Assembly (NCBI GenBank): GCA_036374135.1
Contig: DASUUK010000045.1
Location: forward strand, 1-64,000
Length of the DNA stretch: 64,000 bases
Origin: Euzebyales bacterium
GTDB lineage: Bacteria > Actinomycetota > Nitriliruptoria > Euzebyales > JAHELV01
Direction: 5' to 3'
The notes below the pieces were generated by a model. The model saw only the letters and a list, made by a program, of their open reading frames with translations. It did not search any database and was not told the origin of the DNA. Both the position numbers and the translations under genes were made by a program. This document shows positions 20,994 through 30,567 of the stretch, piece by piece (within the stretch, counting starts at the first letter, position 1; each line of letters begins with the position of its first letter).

Positions 20994-21482
20994 ATGGCCG
21001 AGAACAGCTTCGACGTGGTGGCGGAGGTCGATCGCCAGGAGGTCGACAACGCGATCAACCAGGCCGCCAAGGAGATCGCCCAGCGGTACGACTTCAAGAA
21101 CACCGGCGCCAGCGTCGCGTGGTCCGGCGAAGGCATCGCCATCGGCGCGAACTCCGAGGAACGGGTGATGGCGGCCCTCGACGTGCTGAAGTCCAAGCTG
21201 GTCAAGCGCAAGGTCAGCCTCAAGGCGCTCGAGCACGAGGAGCCCAGGCCCGGATCCCGCGGTCACTACCGCCTGGACATCGCCCTGGTCAACGGCATCC
21301 CGACCGACAAGGCCAAGGCGATGGTCAAGCAGATCAAGGCCTCGAAGCTGAAGGTCACGCCCGCGATCCAGGGCGACCAGCTGCGCATCTCTTCGAAGTC
21401 CCGGGACGCCCTGCAGGAGGTCCAGGCACTGCTGCGCGCCAACGACCAGGACCTCCCGCTGCGCTTCACCAACTACAAGTAG
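20994..21482 (+). CDS. yajQ: YajQ-family nucleotide-binding protein
   Basis: The 162 residues match the YajQ/UPF0234 family from end to end (MAENSFDVVAEVDRQEVDNA, KEIAQRYDFKNTGASV, KAKAMVKQIKASKLKV, ending LRFTNYK). Homologues bind nucleotides, with cyclic di-GMP reported for some; the cellular role here is open. ATG at 20994 follows AGGAG by six bases. A yajQ homologue also lies close to htpX in M. tuberculosis. Confidence 0.93.
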   Translation: MAENSFDVVAEVDRQEVDNAINQAAKEIAQRYDFKNTGASVAWSGEGIAIGANSEERVMAALDVLKSKLVKRKVSLKALEHEEPRPGSRGHYRLDIALVNGIPTDKAKAMVKQIKASKLKVTPAIQGDQLRISSKSRDALQEVQALLRANDQDLPLRFTNYK

Positions 21483-21578
21483 CCCTGGGTCGCCTCGTCG
21501 CCAGACGTCGAGCGGCGAACGTCCGGGCGCGACGCCTCGGGTCCGTCCACACGTGATGCCGGTCGCCGACGGGCGCTC

Positions 21579-22231
21579 ATGCTGCATCCGGCACACCTGG
21601 CGGCAGTGGTGATCCTGGGCCTCAACGACCATGTGCTCAAGGACGTGTGGCCCGATCCAGTCACCGGCAAGCTGCCGGACGTCGCGGGACTCGTCGTGCC
21701 GCCCGCGTCGTCGTGTCCTGCACTGAGCTGCTGCTGCTGCGGCGCCGCCTGCCCGGCGCCGCCACCGCGTCGATCGCGACCGTCTGGGCCGTCGGTTTCG
21801 CGTTGGTGCAGATCTGGCCCGGAGCGACACGCGCGTACGCCGTGGGGCTCGGCTGGCTGCAGTGGCTGATGACCGGAGCGCGGCGATCGCCGCCAACGGT
21901 GGGGGTCACGGCCGACGCGACCGACCTGTGGGCGGTACCGGTCACCGTCCTGCCGGTCGTCCTGTGGCCACGACGGCGGATGCCCGGGTGCGCCGTCCGG
22001 TCGATCCGACGGCTGACGGCGCGACCCGGCCCGCGCCAGCCGCCCGGTCAGGCGATCTGGCCCATCCGGCGGGCGATGGACTCGAGGTTGCGGACGCGAT
22101 CCTCGGTCTTGGGGTGCGAGCGGAACAGGCTGCCCATCCCACCGCGCACGAGGCCACCGAACGGCGCCGAGATGTACAGCGAGCTGAACGCCGACGTCGG
22201 CTGCTCCGCGGGCGTGCCACCGATCCCCTGA
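21579..22231 (+). pseudogene. Frameshifted small membrane-protein gene
   Basis: From ATG 21579 one frame reads MLHPAHLAAVVILGLNDHVL, then a TGKLPDVAGLVVPP segment, and then becomes nonsense near 21700. A second frame takes over with VVVSCTELLLLRRRLPG, AVGFALVQIWPG and TADATDLWAVPVTVLP. Together they look like one hypothetical multi-helix protein of the type NDHxLK...TGKLSDVAGL, broken by one shift between about 21695 and 21715. The second frame runs open to 22231, into the htpX 3' end. It may be a real pseudogene or a sequencing error; no function is known. Confidence 0.5.
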
Positions 22232-22929
22232 CGGGCCAGCTGCCTACCGCCGCTCTCGAGCTTGCGCAGCGCGCTCGCCAGCGCCAGCGGCTTGCCGCTG
22301 AGCTCCGCGCCGCTGGCGTCGGCCTGTGTCTCGCGACTGCGCGTGACCGCGAGCTGTAGGATCATCGCGGCGATCGGGGCGAGGAAGATCATGGCGATGC
22401 TCGCGATGGGGTTGTCACGGCTGTCGCGGCCACCGCCGAACCAGAACCCGATGCGGGCCGCGAACGTGATGGCGGTCGCGATCGTCGCCGCGACGCTGCC
22501 GATCAGGATGTCGCGGTTGTAGACGTGCGACAGCTCGTGGGCCAGCACGCCCTCCATCTCATCGTGGTCGAGGATGTCGATCAGGCCCTTGTTCACGCAT
22601 ACTGCGGCGTGCTGCGGGTTCCGCCCGGTCGCGAACGCATTGGGCTGCGGCGACGGCGAGATGTACAGCGTCGGCATCGGCTGGTTGGCCTTCGCCGCGA
22701 GCTCCTGCACCAGCTCGTGGTACCAGGGGTACTGCTGCGGACTCGCCGGCTGGGCACGGGCCATCTTGATGGCCAGCTTGTCGGAGAACCAGTAGCTGCC
22801 GACGTTCATGACCAGCGCGATGCCGAGCGCGATGATCAGACCGCTCTCGTCCCAGAGCGTCTGTCCGATGAACAGCAGCAGGCCGGACAGCGCGGCCAGT
22901 AGCACACCCGTCTTGAGCGACTTGAACAT
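22048..22929 (-). CDS. htpX: Membrane-bound zinc metalloprotease HtpX
   Basis: Quality-control protease that cuts misfolded membrane proteins. The 293 residues have hydrophobic helices near 8-22 and 30-47, the zinc motif HELSH (131-135), two more helices (about 143-165 and 175-195) and a third zinc ligand in RSRETQADASG (Glu200). ATG at 22929. It lies after the nuo1 operon on the same strand with a 209-base gap in which I see no strong terminator. In M. tuberculosis htpX follows menJ-grcC1, which supports the synteny argument. Confidence 0.95.
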   Translation of the reverse strand: MFKSLKTGVLLAALSGLLLFIGQTLWDESGLIIALGIALVMNVGSYWFSDKLAIKMARAQPASPQQYPWYHELVQELAAKANQPMPTLYISPSPQPNAFATGRNPQHAAVCVNKGLIDILDHDEMEGVLAHELSHVYNRDILIGSVAATIATAITFAARIGFWFGGGRDSRDNPIASIAMIFLAPIAAMILQLAVTRSRETQADASGAELSGKPLALASALRKLESGGRQLARQGIGGTPAEQPTSAFSSLYISAPFGGLVRGGMGSLFRSHPKTEDRVRNLESIARRMGQIA

Positions 22930-23138
22930 CGTGGTCCGTCAGCTTCCCTGCGGATCCGGCCCGGCGCCGGTTCCGGCTGACCCTCCACGACAACGGTAGC
23001 CAGTCCGTGCACCGTTGGCCGTCAGGGATGTCCCCGGATCTGGTCAACCTCAGGTAAACGGCAAACGGCCGCCCGCCACCGTGGCAACCGCCCCGGCCAC
23101 GCGGGAGCAACCGCCACCCATTCCGGCGGTCGTGCTGG

Positions 23139-24623
23139 TCAGCCGGTGGACGCCAGGAGCACCGCGGACAGGTCCGCGGCCCTGGCGAACAGGTTGAACG
23201 CGAAGAACGTCCCGACCGTCAGCGCGGCCAGACCGATCGCTGCGAAGTTCAACGCGAATCCGGGGCGCAGCGCGGCATCGGACGCCGGCTCGTCCATCCA
23301 CATCGTCCGCAGGATCTTCAGGTAGTAGAACATCGCGATGACCGAGTTGATGACCACGGCGGACGCGAGGAAGATCCCGAACGACGTGTTGGCGACGACC
23401 GCCGCGCGGAACACGAAGAACTTGGCCCAGAATCCGACCAGCAGCGGGATGCCGCCCAGCGACAGCAGCGCCATCGTCAGCGCCATGGCCATGCCGGTGG
23501 CGCGTTGGCCCAGTCCGGCGTAGTCGGAGAGATCACGGGTCGGATCGCCGCGCGTGACGGCGGTGACGACGGCGAACGCCGCCATGTTCATGATCCCGTA
23601 CGCCAGCAGGTACAGCAGCACAGCCGAGAACGCCGTGCTGTTGATCTCCGCCGCGCCGGCGGCCACAACACCGAACGGCGTCAGCATGTAGCCGGCGTGG
23701 CCGATCGACGAGTACGCCAGCAGGCGGACGATGTTCGTCTGGCTCATGGCAGTCAGGTTGCCGACCGTCATGGTGACGACGGCGATGATGCCCAGGGGGA
23801 CCGCCCACACGTCGGCGACCGGCTCGAACGCGACGAAGCACACCTGCAGCAGCCCCGCGAACCCGGCGGCCTTCGACGCCACCGACAGGAAGGCCGTGAC
23901 GGGCACGGGGGCGCCCTCGTACGTGTCCGGCGCCCAGAAGTGGAACGGCACCGCCGAGATCTTGAACCCGAACCCGACGATCACGAACAGGATGCTCGCG
24001 TTGAGCAGCGGGATGTCGTCCATGCCACGCAGCGCGTCGGCCACGCCCACCAGGTCGGTGGTGCCGGTGAAGCCGTAGACGATCGACAGGCCATACAGCA
24101 GCACCGCGACCGACAGCACACCGATGAGGAAGAACTTCATCGCGCCCTCGTTGGAGCGCAGGTCGAACTTGCGCAGGCCGGCCATCACGAACCCGGGCAC
24201 GCTGACGAGCTCCAGCGCGATGAAGATCATCACGAGGTCACGCGCTGACGCCATCAGCATGCAGCCCAGGAACGCGCTGAGCAGCAGGAAGTAGTACTCG
24301 CCCTGGTAGGTGCGGAACTCCGCGAAGTACCGGTAGGAGATGAACAGCACCGCCAGCGCGACCGCCAGGAAGAACGCCTTCAGCAGCAACGCATAGGTGT
24401 CGACGACGAACATGTTGCCGAACGCGGCGCGCTCACCGCCGGACACCGCCAGCGCGACGACGAACGCCAGCCCCACGAGCACAGCGATCACGCCGATGGC
24501 GTTGACCTGCTGCTTGCGGTCGCTGGGGACGAACAGCTCGATCAGCAGCACCAGCAGCGCTCCCGCCAACACCGACAGCTCGGGCGCCAGCGCGAACAGG
24601 TCAACGGTGGTCACATCAGTCAT
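23139..24623 (-). CDS. nuoN: NADH-quinone oxidoreductase subunit N, operon 1
   Basis: Antiporter-like membrane subunit of complex I that carries one of the proton channels. The 494 residues form about 14 helices, with the conserved FGFKISAVPFHFWAPDTYEG segment and a lysine-bearing FLSVASKAAGF helix. It is the last gene of the 11-gene nuo1 operon. Two tandem short repeats (24631-24689) separate it from nuoM. Confidence 0.95.
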   Translation of the reverse strand: MTDVTTVDLFALAPELSVLAGALLVLLIELFVPSDRKQQVNAIGVIAVLVGLAFVVALAVSGGERAAFGNMFVVDTYALLLKAFFLAVALAVLFISYRYFAEFRTYQGEYYFLLLSAFLGCMLMASARDLVMIFIALELVSVPGFVMAGLRKFDLRSNEGAMKFFLIGVLSVAVLLYGLSIVYGFTGTTDLVGVADALRGMDDIPLLNASILFVIVGFGFKISAVPFHFWAPDTYEGAPVPVTAFLSVASKAAGFAGLLQVCFVAFEPVADVWAVPLGIIAVVTMTVGNLTAMSQTNIVRLLAYSSIGHAGYMLTPFGVVAAGAAEINSTAFSAVLLYLLAYGIMNMAAFAVVTAVTRGDPTRDLSDYAGLGQRATGMAMALTMALLSLGGIPLLVGFWAKFFVFRAAVVANTSFGIFLASAVVINSVIAMFYYLKILRTMWMDEPASDAALRPGFALNFAAIGLAALTVGTFFAFNLFARAADLSAVLLASTG

Positions 24624-24630
24624 TCCACGG

Positions 24631-24689
24631 GTCCTACCGCTCCGCTACTTGAGGACTCCACGGGTCCTACCGCTCCGCTACTTGAGGAC
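24631..24689 (-). repeat. Family-1 repeats R1 and R2 (tandem) between nuoM and nuoN
   Basis: Two 33-base direct copies (24624-24656 and 24657-24689). Each contains the core TACCGCTCCGCTACTTGA (plus-strand reading) closed by GTCC and GGAC arms that can pair. Related copies occur in four other nuo gaps and before menF, with different but still complementary arms. Both stop and start codons lie outside the copies. Confidence 0.8.
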
Positions 24690-24702
24690 GCATCACGACC
24701 GC

Positions 24703-26235
24703 CTAGCTGAACACGGCCATGATGCGGGTCACGTCGCTGTCGGTGATGCCGGTCACCAGCACCGGCAGCACGCCCAGGAGCCCGGTCATGATCAGCAGCG
24801 GCAGCCAGGTGCCGAGCTCGAGCGCGGAGACGTCGGCCAACGACGCCTCGCGCCACTTCTCCGGGGCCTGACCCATCATCACCCGCTGCATCATCCACAG
24901 GAAGTAGCCGGCCGTCAGCACGGTGCCGATGGCGCCGAGCACCATCAGCACGCGGTACAGACCCAGATAGGGCTCGAGCACCTCGGCCGGCGAGAACGCC
25001 GCGAGCAGCGCCATGATCTCGCCCCAGAACCCGGCCAGGCCGGGCAGGCCGAGGCTGGCGATCGCCACGAAGGCGAAGATCGCGCCCATCCTCGGCATGG
25101 TCTGGAACATGCCGCCGCCGATCTCGGCGATCTCGCGGGTGTGGTAGCGCTCCTTGATGCTGCCGGCCACGAAGAACAGCATGCCGGTGATCACGCCGTG
25201 GGCGACCATGCCGAACACGGCGGCGTTGATGCCGATCGGGGTCAGCGTGGCGATGCCCAGCATCACAAAGCCCATGTGGCCGACCGAGCTGAAGGCGATC
25301 AGGCGCTTGAGGTCACGCTGGGCCAGGCAGCACAGCGAGCCGTAGAGGATCGCGATGACCGCCAGCACGGCGATGAGCGGCGCGAACGCGACGGCGCCGT
25401 CCGGCAGGATCGGCAGCGCGATCCGCACGAAGCCGTACGTGCCCATCTTCAGCAGGATGCCGGCCAGCAGCACGCTGCCGATCGTTGGGGCCTCGGTGTG
25501 CGCGTCGGGCAGCCAGGTGTGGAACGGCCACATCGGCACCTTGATCGCAAAGCCCAGGAAGACGCCGGTGAAGGCCAGGATCTGGAACTCCTGCGTGAAA
25601 GCGCCCTCCATGGCCAGCTGCGTCAACTGCGGGATGTCGAAGGTCCGCTCAGCGCCTGGAAGCGTGAAGTAGATCGCCAGGAACGCGACCAGCATGAACA
25701 CCGAGCCGAAGAGCGTGTACAGGAAGAACTTGACGGCGGCGTACATGCGGTTGGGCCCGCCCCAGATCCCGATCATGAAGTACATCGGGACGAGCACGAG
25801 CTCCCAGAATATGAAGAACAGCACGAGGTCGAACGCCACGAACGTGCCAGCCATGCCTGTCTGCAGCACGAGCATCAGTGCCAGGAACGCCTTCGGCTTG
25901 CCCGGGTCCTCGATGTGGCTGTAGGCGTAGACGCTGCACAGGAACGTCAGCAGGTAGCTGAGCACGAACAGTGGCAGGCTGACGCCGTCGATCGCGAGGT
26001 GGTAGTTCGCCCCGATCACGCTGAGCCACGGCGCCTCGACCTCGAACTGCAGCCCGCGCAGGCCGAAGTCGTAGCCGGCCAGGATCAGCAGCGACAGCGC
26101 GAAGCCGATCACCGACACGATCAGCGCGACCGGGCGGGCGCTCTCCTCCCGCTCCTTGGGGATGAGCGCGATCAGCGCCGCACCGACCAGTGGCAGGAAC
26201 ACCGTGATCGTCAGCGCCGAGCTTTCCCAACTCAT
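24703..26235 (-). CDS. nuoM: NADH-quinone oxidoreductase subunit M, operon 1
   Basis: Antiporter-like proton-pumping subunit. The 510 residues have about 14 helices, the conserved FFIFWELVLVPMYFMIGIWG helix with its key Glu, and FAIKVPMWPFHTWLPDAHTE. This is the only nuoM in the window; operon 2 has none. It is flanked on both sides by family-1 repeats (R1/R2 after it and R3 before it). Confidence 0.96.
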   Translation of the reverse strand: MSWESSALTITVFLPLVGAALIALIPKEREESARPVALIVSVIGFALSLLILAGYDFGLRGLQFEVEAPWLSVIGANYHLAIDGVSLPLFVLSYLLTFLCSVYAYSHIEDPGKPKAFLALMLVLQTGMAGTFVAFDLVLFFIFWELVLVPMYFMIGIWGGPNRMYAAVKFFLYTLFGSVFMLVAFLAIYFTLPGAERTFDIPQLTQLAMEGAFTQEFQILAFTGVFLGFAIKVPMWPFHTWLPDAHTEAPTIGSVLLAGILLKMGTYGFVRIALPILPDGAVAFAPLIAVLAVIAILYGSLCCLAQRDLKRLIAFSSVGHMGFVMLGIATLTPIGINAAVFGMVAHGVITGMLFFVAGSIKERYHTREIAEIGGGMFQTMPRMGAIFAFVAIASLGLPGLAGFWGEIMALLAAFSPAEVLEPYLGLYRVLMVLGAIGTVLTAGYFLWMMQRVMMGQAPEKWREASLADVSALELGTWLPLLIMTGLLGVLPVLVTGITDSDVTRIMAVFS

Positions 26236-26260
26236 GCGTGCTTCCCTCTTCTCTCTTCGT

Positions 26261-26286
26261 GACCTACCGCTTCGCTACTTGAGGTC
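26261..26286 (-). repeat. Family-1 repeat R3 between nuoL and nuoM
   Basis: Core TACCGCTTCGCTACTTGA (plus-strand reading) closed by GACC/GGTC. Compared with R1/R2, both arms have changed together (GTCC to GACC, GGAC to GGTC), which keeps the pairing. Confidence 0.75.
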
Positions 26287-26337
26287 TGTCCGTCACTGGC
26301 CGCCACCGCTACGTCGTGCATGTCGTTCCTGCCGGCG

Positions 26338-28530
26338 CTACGCGACCGCGAACACGATCGCGAGCACCGCCACACCTGTGAACATGGCACCTGCGTAGAG
26401 CTGCACGTTGCCGCTCTGGGCCAGTCGCACCTTGGCCGACGACCACAGCATCGACAGCCCCAGGCCGTTGACGCCCGCGTCGATGCCCTTCTGGTCACCG
26501 ACGTCGTAGACCCACTGTGCGAAGCGGTTCACGCCCACGCCCACGCCGTACACGATGCGGTCCAGCACCCGCTGGTCGCTCCAGTAGGCGGCGGGGGCCA
26601 GCTTGTCGCGGATCGCGGTGCGCACGATCAGGTCGGTGTACAGGTCGTCGAGGTAGTACTTGCGCTCGAGCACCCGCGTGACCGCGCCCATGTTGAGCAG
26701 CGGATCGCGCTCGGCGGACCACGCCTCCCGGTACCACATGGTCCCGAGCGCGGCGGCCCCGATGGCGAGCAGGGTCGAGGCACCGGCGATCAGCAGGTTG
26801 AACTCCGCCGGATGACCGATGAAGTACTCCGTCGAGAACATCGTCCAGGCGGCGAAGCCCCGCTCGTGGAACCACGGCACTGGCATGTTGATGAAGCCGA
26901 TCAGCGCGGCGGGCACGGCCAGCGCGACCAATGGCCACGTCATCGATCCCGGGCTCTCGTGCGGATGGCCGTGCCCGCGGTACTCGCCCCCGAACACCAG
27001 CCACAGCGTCCGGGTCATGTACAGCGCGGTCACGAACCCACCGACCGCGCCGAGGATCGTCACCAGGTTGCCGGCGTAGCCGCCGGCCTGGAAGGCACCG
27101 ACGAGCACCTCGTCCTTCGACCAGAACCCGGCCAGCGGCGGGATGGCCATCAGCGCGAACGAGCCGACCGCGAAGGTCACGTAGGTGTAGGGCATGAACC
27201 TCCGCAGCCCACCCATGTCGCTCATGTTGTTGCTGTGCACCGCGTGTATCAGTGATCCCGCGCCCAGGAACAGCAGCGCCTTGAAGAAACCGTGGGTGAA
27301 CAGGTGGAAGATGCCGGCGGTGTAGCTGAACGCCAGCGCCGCGACCATGTATCCCAGCTGCGACACCGTCGAGTAGGCCAGTACGCGCTTGACGTCGTCC
27401 TGCACCAGGGCCAGCAGCCCGGCCGAGATCAGCGTGATCGCTCCGATCACTGCGATCACGCCCTGGGCGGTCGCGGAGGCCGAGAACACCGGGAACAGCC
27501 GCGCGATCAGGAACACGCCGGCGGTCACCATGGTCGCCGCGTGGATCAGGGCGCTCACCGGCGTGGGGCCCGCCATCGCGTCCGGCAGCCAGGTGTGGAG
27601 CGGGAACTGCGCCGACTTGCCGATCGCTCCGCCGAACATGGCCACCAGCGCAAACGTCAGCAACCCGGTGTTGAGCTCCGCTCCCCCGGCCTGGGTGCCC
27701 TCGTCCACCATCGTGATGATCTCGCCGATGTCGAACGTGCGGAACATGCCCCACATGGCCATGATCCCGACGACCAGCCCGACGTCGCCGAACTTGGTGG
27801 TCAGGAACGCCTTGATCGCCGCACTCGAGTTCGCCTTCTCCTCCCACCAGAAGCCGATGAGCAGGAACGAACAGACGCCGACGAGCTCCCACCCGACGAG
27901 TAGCAACATGAGGTTGTTGCTGATGACCAGCAGCAGCATCGACATCGTGAACACGCTCAACAGCGCGTAGAACCAGGTGAACCGCGGGTCGCCCTCCATG
28001 TAGCCGAGCGAGTAGATCTGCACCATGAGGCTCACGAAGGTGACCAGCAGGAACATCATCGCCGCGAGCCCGTCGACGCGGATGCCCGCGTCGAACGGTG
28101 CCTGCTCCATGCCCGTGATGTCGGTGCCGGACTCGTACAGGAACGCCTGTGCCCCAGCGGGCACCTGGACGACCTCCTCCGCCTCGTTCTCGGCGGCGGC
28201 GATCAGCGCGTCGTCCGCCGATGCCACGAGCACGGTCGCCGCACCGGCGTGATCCTCGCCCTCGGCGGCACCTTCCACCTCGCCGTGGTCGCCCTCGCCC
28301 TCCTCGCTGTGGACGCCACCCTCCTCGTGGAGCGCCTCCTCGGCCGTGAGCACGGCGTCGACGTTGGCCGGGAACACCTCCGCCGCGACGCCCAGCGCCG
28401 CGAGGAACGCCAGCCCGACCGCCGTGATGCCGACCAACGCGCCGCCCCTGGCCAGCTTCCTGCCGAACAGCCAGATGATCAACGCGGACACTGCCGGCAG
28501 CAGCGGGATGAGCCACGCGTACTGCGCCAT
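26338..28530 (-). CDS. nuoL: NADH-quinone oxidoreductase subunit L, operon 1 (with acidic/His insert)
   Basis: Distal antiporter-like subunit with the lateral helix at its C-terminus. The 730 residues keep the channel motif GKSAQFPLHTWLPDAMAGPT and the following SALIHAATMVTAGVF helix. Residues about 62-140, between the second and third helices, form an extra loop rich in Glu, His and Ala (LHEEGGVHSEEGEGDHGEVE) that is far longer than in the operon 2 copy. Its side of the membrane is probably outer, by analogy. nuoK lies upstream with a 98-base gap. Confidence 0.95.
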   Translation of the reverse strand: MAQYAWLIPLLPAVSALIIWLFGRKLARGGALVGITAVGLAFLAALGVAAEVFPANVDAVLTAEEALHEEGGVHSEEGEGDHGEVEGAAEGEDHAGAATVLVASADDALIAAAENEAEEVVQVPAGAQAFLYESGTDITGMEQAPFDAGIRVDGLAAMMFLLVTFVSLMVQIYSLGYMEGDPRFTWFYALLSVFTMSMLLLVISNNLMLLLVGWELVGVCSFLLIGFWWEEKANSSAAIKAFLTTKFGDVGLVVGIMAMWGMFRTFDIGEIITMVDEGTQAGGAELNTGLLTFALVAMFGGAIGKSAQFPLHTWLPDAMAGPTPVSALIHAATMVTAGVFLIARLFPVFSASATAQGVIAVIGAITLISAGLLALVQDDVKRVLAYSTVSQLGYMVAALAFSYTAGIFHLFTHGFFKALLFLGAGSLIHAVHSNNMSDMGGLRRFMPYTYVTFAVGSFALMAIPPLAGFWSKDEVLVGAFQAGGYAGNLVTILGAVGGFVTALYMTRTLWLVFGGEYRGHGHPHESPGSMTWPLVALAVPAALIGFINMPVPWFHERGFAAWTMFSTEYFIGHPAEFNLLIAGASTLLAIGAAALGTMWYREAWSAERDPLLNMGAVTRVLERKYYLDDLYTDLIVRTAIRDKLAPAAYWSDQRVLDRIVYGVGVGVNRFAQWVYDVGDQKGIDAGVNGLGLSMLWSSAKVRLAQSGNVQLYAGAMFTGVAVLAIVFAVA

Positions 28531-28628
28531 GCGTCAGACTCCTTCCTGCGCCGGTGCCGGCGGTGTGGTCGTGGGACGGGTGCGGTGGCGGGGCGCGGCG
28601 GGGACCGACCGCGCGCTCGTGGCGCGCA

Positions 28629-28940
28629 TCAGTACTTCATGAGATCGGCGTCGTCGATGTTGACCGACGCCCGGTTGCGGTACAGCAGCAGCACGATCGC
28701 CAGGCCGATGCCCACCTCGGCGGCGCCGATCGCCAGGACGAACAGGGCGAAGATCTGGCCCACGTGCTCGCGCTCGACGACCGGCGCCAGCGCGCCGAAC
28801 GCCACGAGGTTGATTATCACGGCGGCCAACATCAGCTCGACGCTCATCAGGACCATGATGGCGTTGCGTCGGCTGAGCACCCCGTAGACACCGATGCAAA
28901 ACAGCGCGGCCGCGAACAGCAGCGGGAACGACGCGTTCAT
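28629..28940 (-). CDS. nuoK: NADH-quinone oxidoreductase subunit K, operon 1
   Basis: Three-helix subunit of the membrane arm, 103 residues, with the two conserved buried glutamates (Glu35 in MSVELML and one in GAAEVGIGLA). ATG at 28940 gives the normal length; the frame is open further upstream but does not look coding. It follows nuoJ by 34 bases. Confidence 0.95.
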   Translation of the reverse strand: MNASFPLLFAAALFCIGVYGVLSRRNAIMVLMSVELMLAAVIINLVAFGALAPVVEREHVGQIFALFVLAIGAAEVGIGLAIVLLLYRNRASVNIDDADLMKY

Positions 28941-28974
28941 GCGTCCACTCGATCGCGTCCAACGGTGAGGTGCG

Positions 28975-29625
28975 TCATGAGCGCACCTCGTCCGGCACCG
29001 GACCCTCGGTACCCGACGTGTCGACCCGGTCACGGGCGCCCGCATGCGGTGCCAGGCGACCGGGCGACGGCGTCGCGTCGGTGTAGGTGGCCTCGAGCCG
29101 CTCGTGATCCTCGGCCGGGACCGGGCCCTCGCCCTCCTCGCGACGGGCGATGACGACGGCGCCGATCAGTGCGACGGTAAGGAAGTAGCCCAGCACCATG
29201 AACGGGAACGCCCATTCCACGTAGAGCTGCTGGCCGAGCGCGCTCGTGCGCACCACGGTCAGGTCGATGCGCTCACCGCCGAACTGGGTGAAGATCAGGT
29301 ACGTCAGCACGCCGAACAGCCCACCGGCCGGCACCAGCGGGAACCACGGGCCGACGTCGCTCTCCTGTGGCATCGGCCCGATCGGCGCTCGTGTGAGCAT
29401 GAGGCCGAAGAGGATGAGCACGACGACCGCGCCGACGTAGACCAGCACCTGCGCCCAGGCGAGGAACTCCGCGCCGAGCAGCAGGAAGGTTCCGGCGACC
29501 GACAACAGGGCGATCACCAGATACAGGGCCGAGTGCACGACGTTGCGCGACAGGACCACCAGCAGCGCGGCGGCGCCGCCGATGACCGCGACACCTAACA
29601 TCGCGAGGTCCTGGATGCTCAGCAA
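28975..29625 (-). CDS. nuoJ: NADH-quinone oxidoreductase subunit J, operon 1
   Basis: Five-helix subunit of the membrane arm, about 216 residues, with typical SRNVVHSALYLVIALLSVAG and LLGAEFLAWAQVLVYVGAVV stretches. It ends in a soluble tail of about 50 residues rich in Glu, Pro and Thr. TTG at 29625 has AAAGAG six bases before it; ATG at 29604 is the alternative. A -10-like element sits about 110 bases upstream, so it may be the start of an internal transcript. Confidence 0.88.
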   Translation of the reverse strand: MLSIQDLAMLGVAVIGGAAALLVVLSRNVVHSALYLVIALLSVAGTFLLLGAEFLAWAQVLVYVGAVVVLILFGLMLTRAPIGPMPQESDVGPWFPLVPAGGLFGVLTYLIFTQFGGERIDLTVVRTSALGQQLYVEWAFPFMVLGYFLTVALIGAVVIARREEGEGPVPAEDHERLEATYTDATPSPGRLAPHAGARDRVDTSGTEGPVPDEVRS

Positions 29626-29736
29626 GCTGTGCTCTTTCGTAGATCCGTCGTGCCAGCGTGACGCGGTCGTCCGTCGCGCGGCACCGCGCACCGACGCGGC
29701 CGAACGCGCGTCGTCGTGCCTCGCAGGACCCGGCCA

Positions 29737-29742
29737 AGTGTA
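29737..29742 (-). promoter_or_regulatory. Internal -10 element before nuoJ (operon 1)
   Basis: Minus-strand TACACT within GCCGCGTACACTTGGCC. Nearly the same string lies before nuoA (35633-35638) and nuoD (32963-32968) of this operon. No good -35 is visible in any of the three, so either a weak-35 promoter or a shared regulator site is possible. Confidence 0.4.
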
Positions 29743-29790
29743 CGCGGCACGGTACCAACTGAGCGCGACCGACGCACCACGGCCCGGCCG

Positions 29791-30567
29791 TCAGCCCTCG
29801 GCGCGTTGGGCCTTGATGCGGACACGTTCGGTGCGGACGTAGTGGGCCTTGGCCTTGGCGCGGGCGACGCGCTCAGGTACGCCGTCGGCGATCTGCGCGT
29901 CGTAGAACTCCTGGTCGACCTGCGCCTCGACGTGCGGCTCGTCGTCGACGGCCGTGGCAGCGCCGCCGCCGCCGGACGCATCGGGCTGGGCACCGTCAGT
30001 GGCCTGCCCCTGGGCGGCCAGCAGGGCCGAGATCTGGTCCTCGGCCTCCTTGCGCGCCTTGTCGAGTCCCGTCTCGATCTCACCGGGCGTCTCAGCGCCG
30101 ACCTCCAGCGCGGGCGGTGGCGGCACCGTGTCCATCCAGCGCCGCAACTGGTCGCGCTCGTGCGTCAGCTCGCGGATCGAGTAGGTCGAGTACTCGAACT
30201 CGGGCGACCAGAACAGCGCGTCGAACGGGCACACCTCGACACAGATGCCGCAGTACATGCACAGCGCGAAGTCGATCGCGAAGCGCTCCAGTGTGTTGCG
30301 GGTGCGCATGCGGCCGCCACCGCCGGGAGCCGGGACCGTCTCCTTGCGCGAGTCGATGTAGATGCACCAGTCCGGGCATTCGCGCGCGCAGAGCATGCAG
30401 ACGGTGCAGTTCTCTTCCATCAGCGCGATGACGCCGCGCGTGCGTGGCGGCAGATCGGGCTTGACGTGCGGGTACTGCGCCGTCGTGGCCGGCGTCAGCA
30501 AGGTCTTGAGCGTCAGGCCCAGACCTTTGACGAGGCCGATCTTCGGCGGAGCGGGCAGCGACGGCAC
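29791..30567 (-). CDS. nuoI: NADH-quinone oxidoreductase subunit I, operon 1 (extended C-terminus)
   Basis: Ferredoxin-like subunit with two [4Fe-4S] clusters: [12 protein letters not shown] (Cys54, 57, 60, 64) and [12 protein letters not shown] (Cys103, 106, 109, 113). The 258 residues exceed the usual 160-210 because of a tail from about residue 150 rich in Ala, Glu and Gly. The GTG start at 30567 shares one base with the nuoH stop (TAGTG), so translation is coupled. In this operon electrons cannot come from NuoEFG, so another donor must feed this chain. Confidence 0.94.
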   Translation of the reverse strand: MPSLPAPPKIGLVKGLGLTLKTLLTPATTAQYPHVKPDLPPRTRGVIALMEENCTVCMLCARECPDWCIYIDSRKETVPAPGGGGRMRTRNTLERFAIDFALCMYCGICVEVCPFDALFWSPEFEYSTYSIRELTHERDQLRRWMDTVPPPPALEVGAETPGEIETGLDKARKEAEDQISALLAAQGQATDGAQPDASGGGGAATAVDDEPHVEAQVDQEFYDAQIADGVPERVARAKAKAHYVRTERVRIKAQRAEG

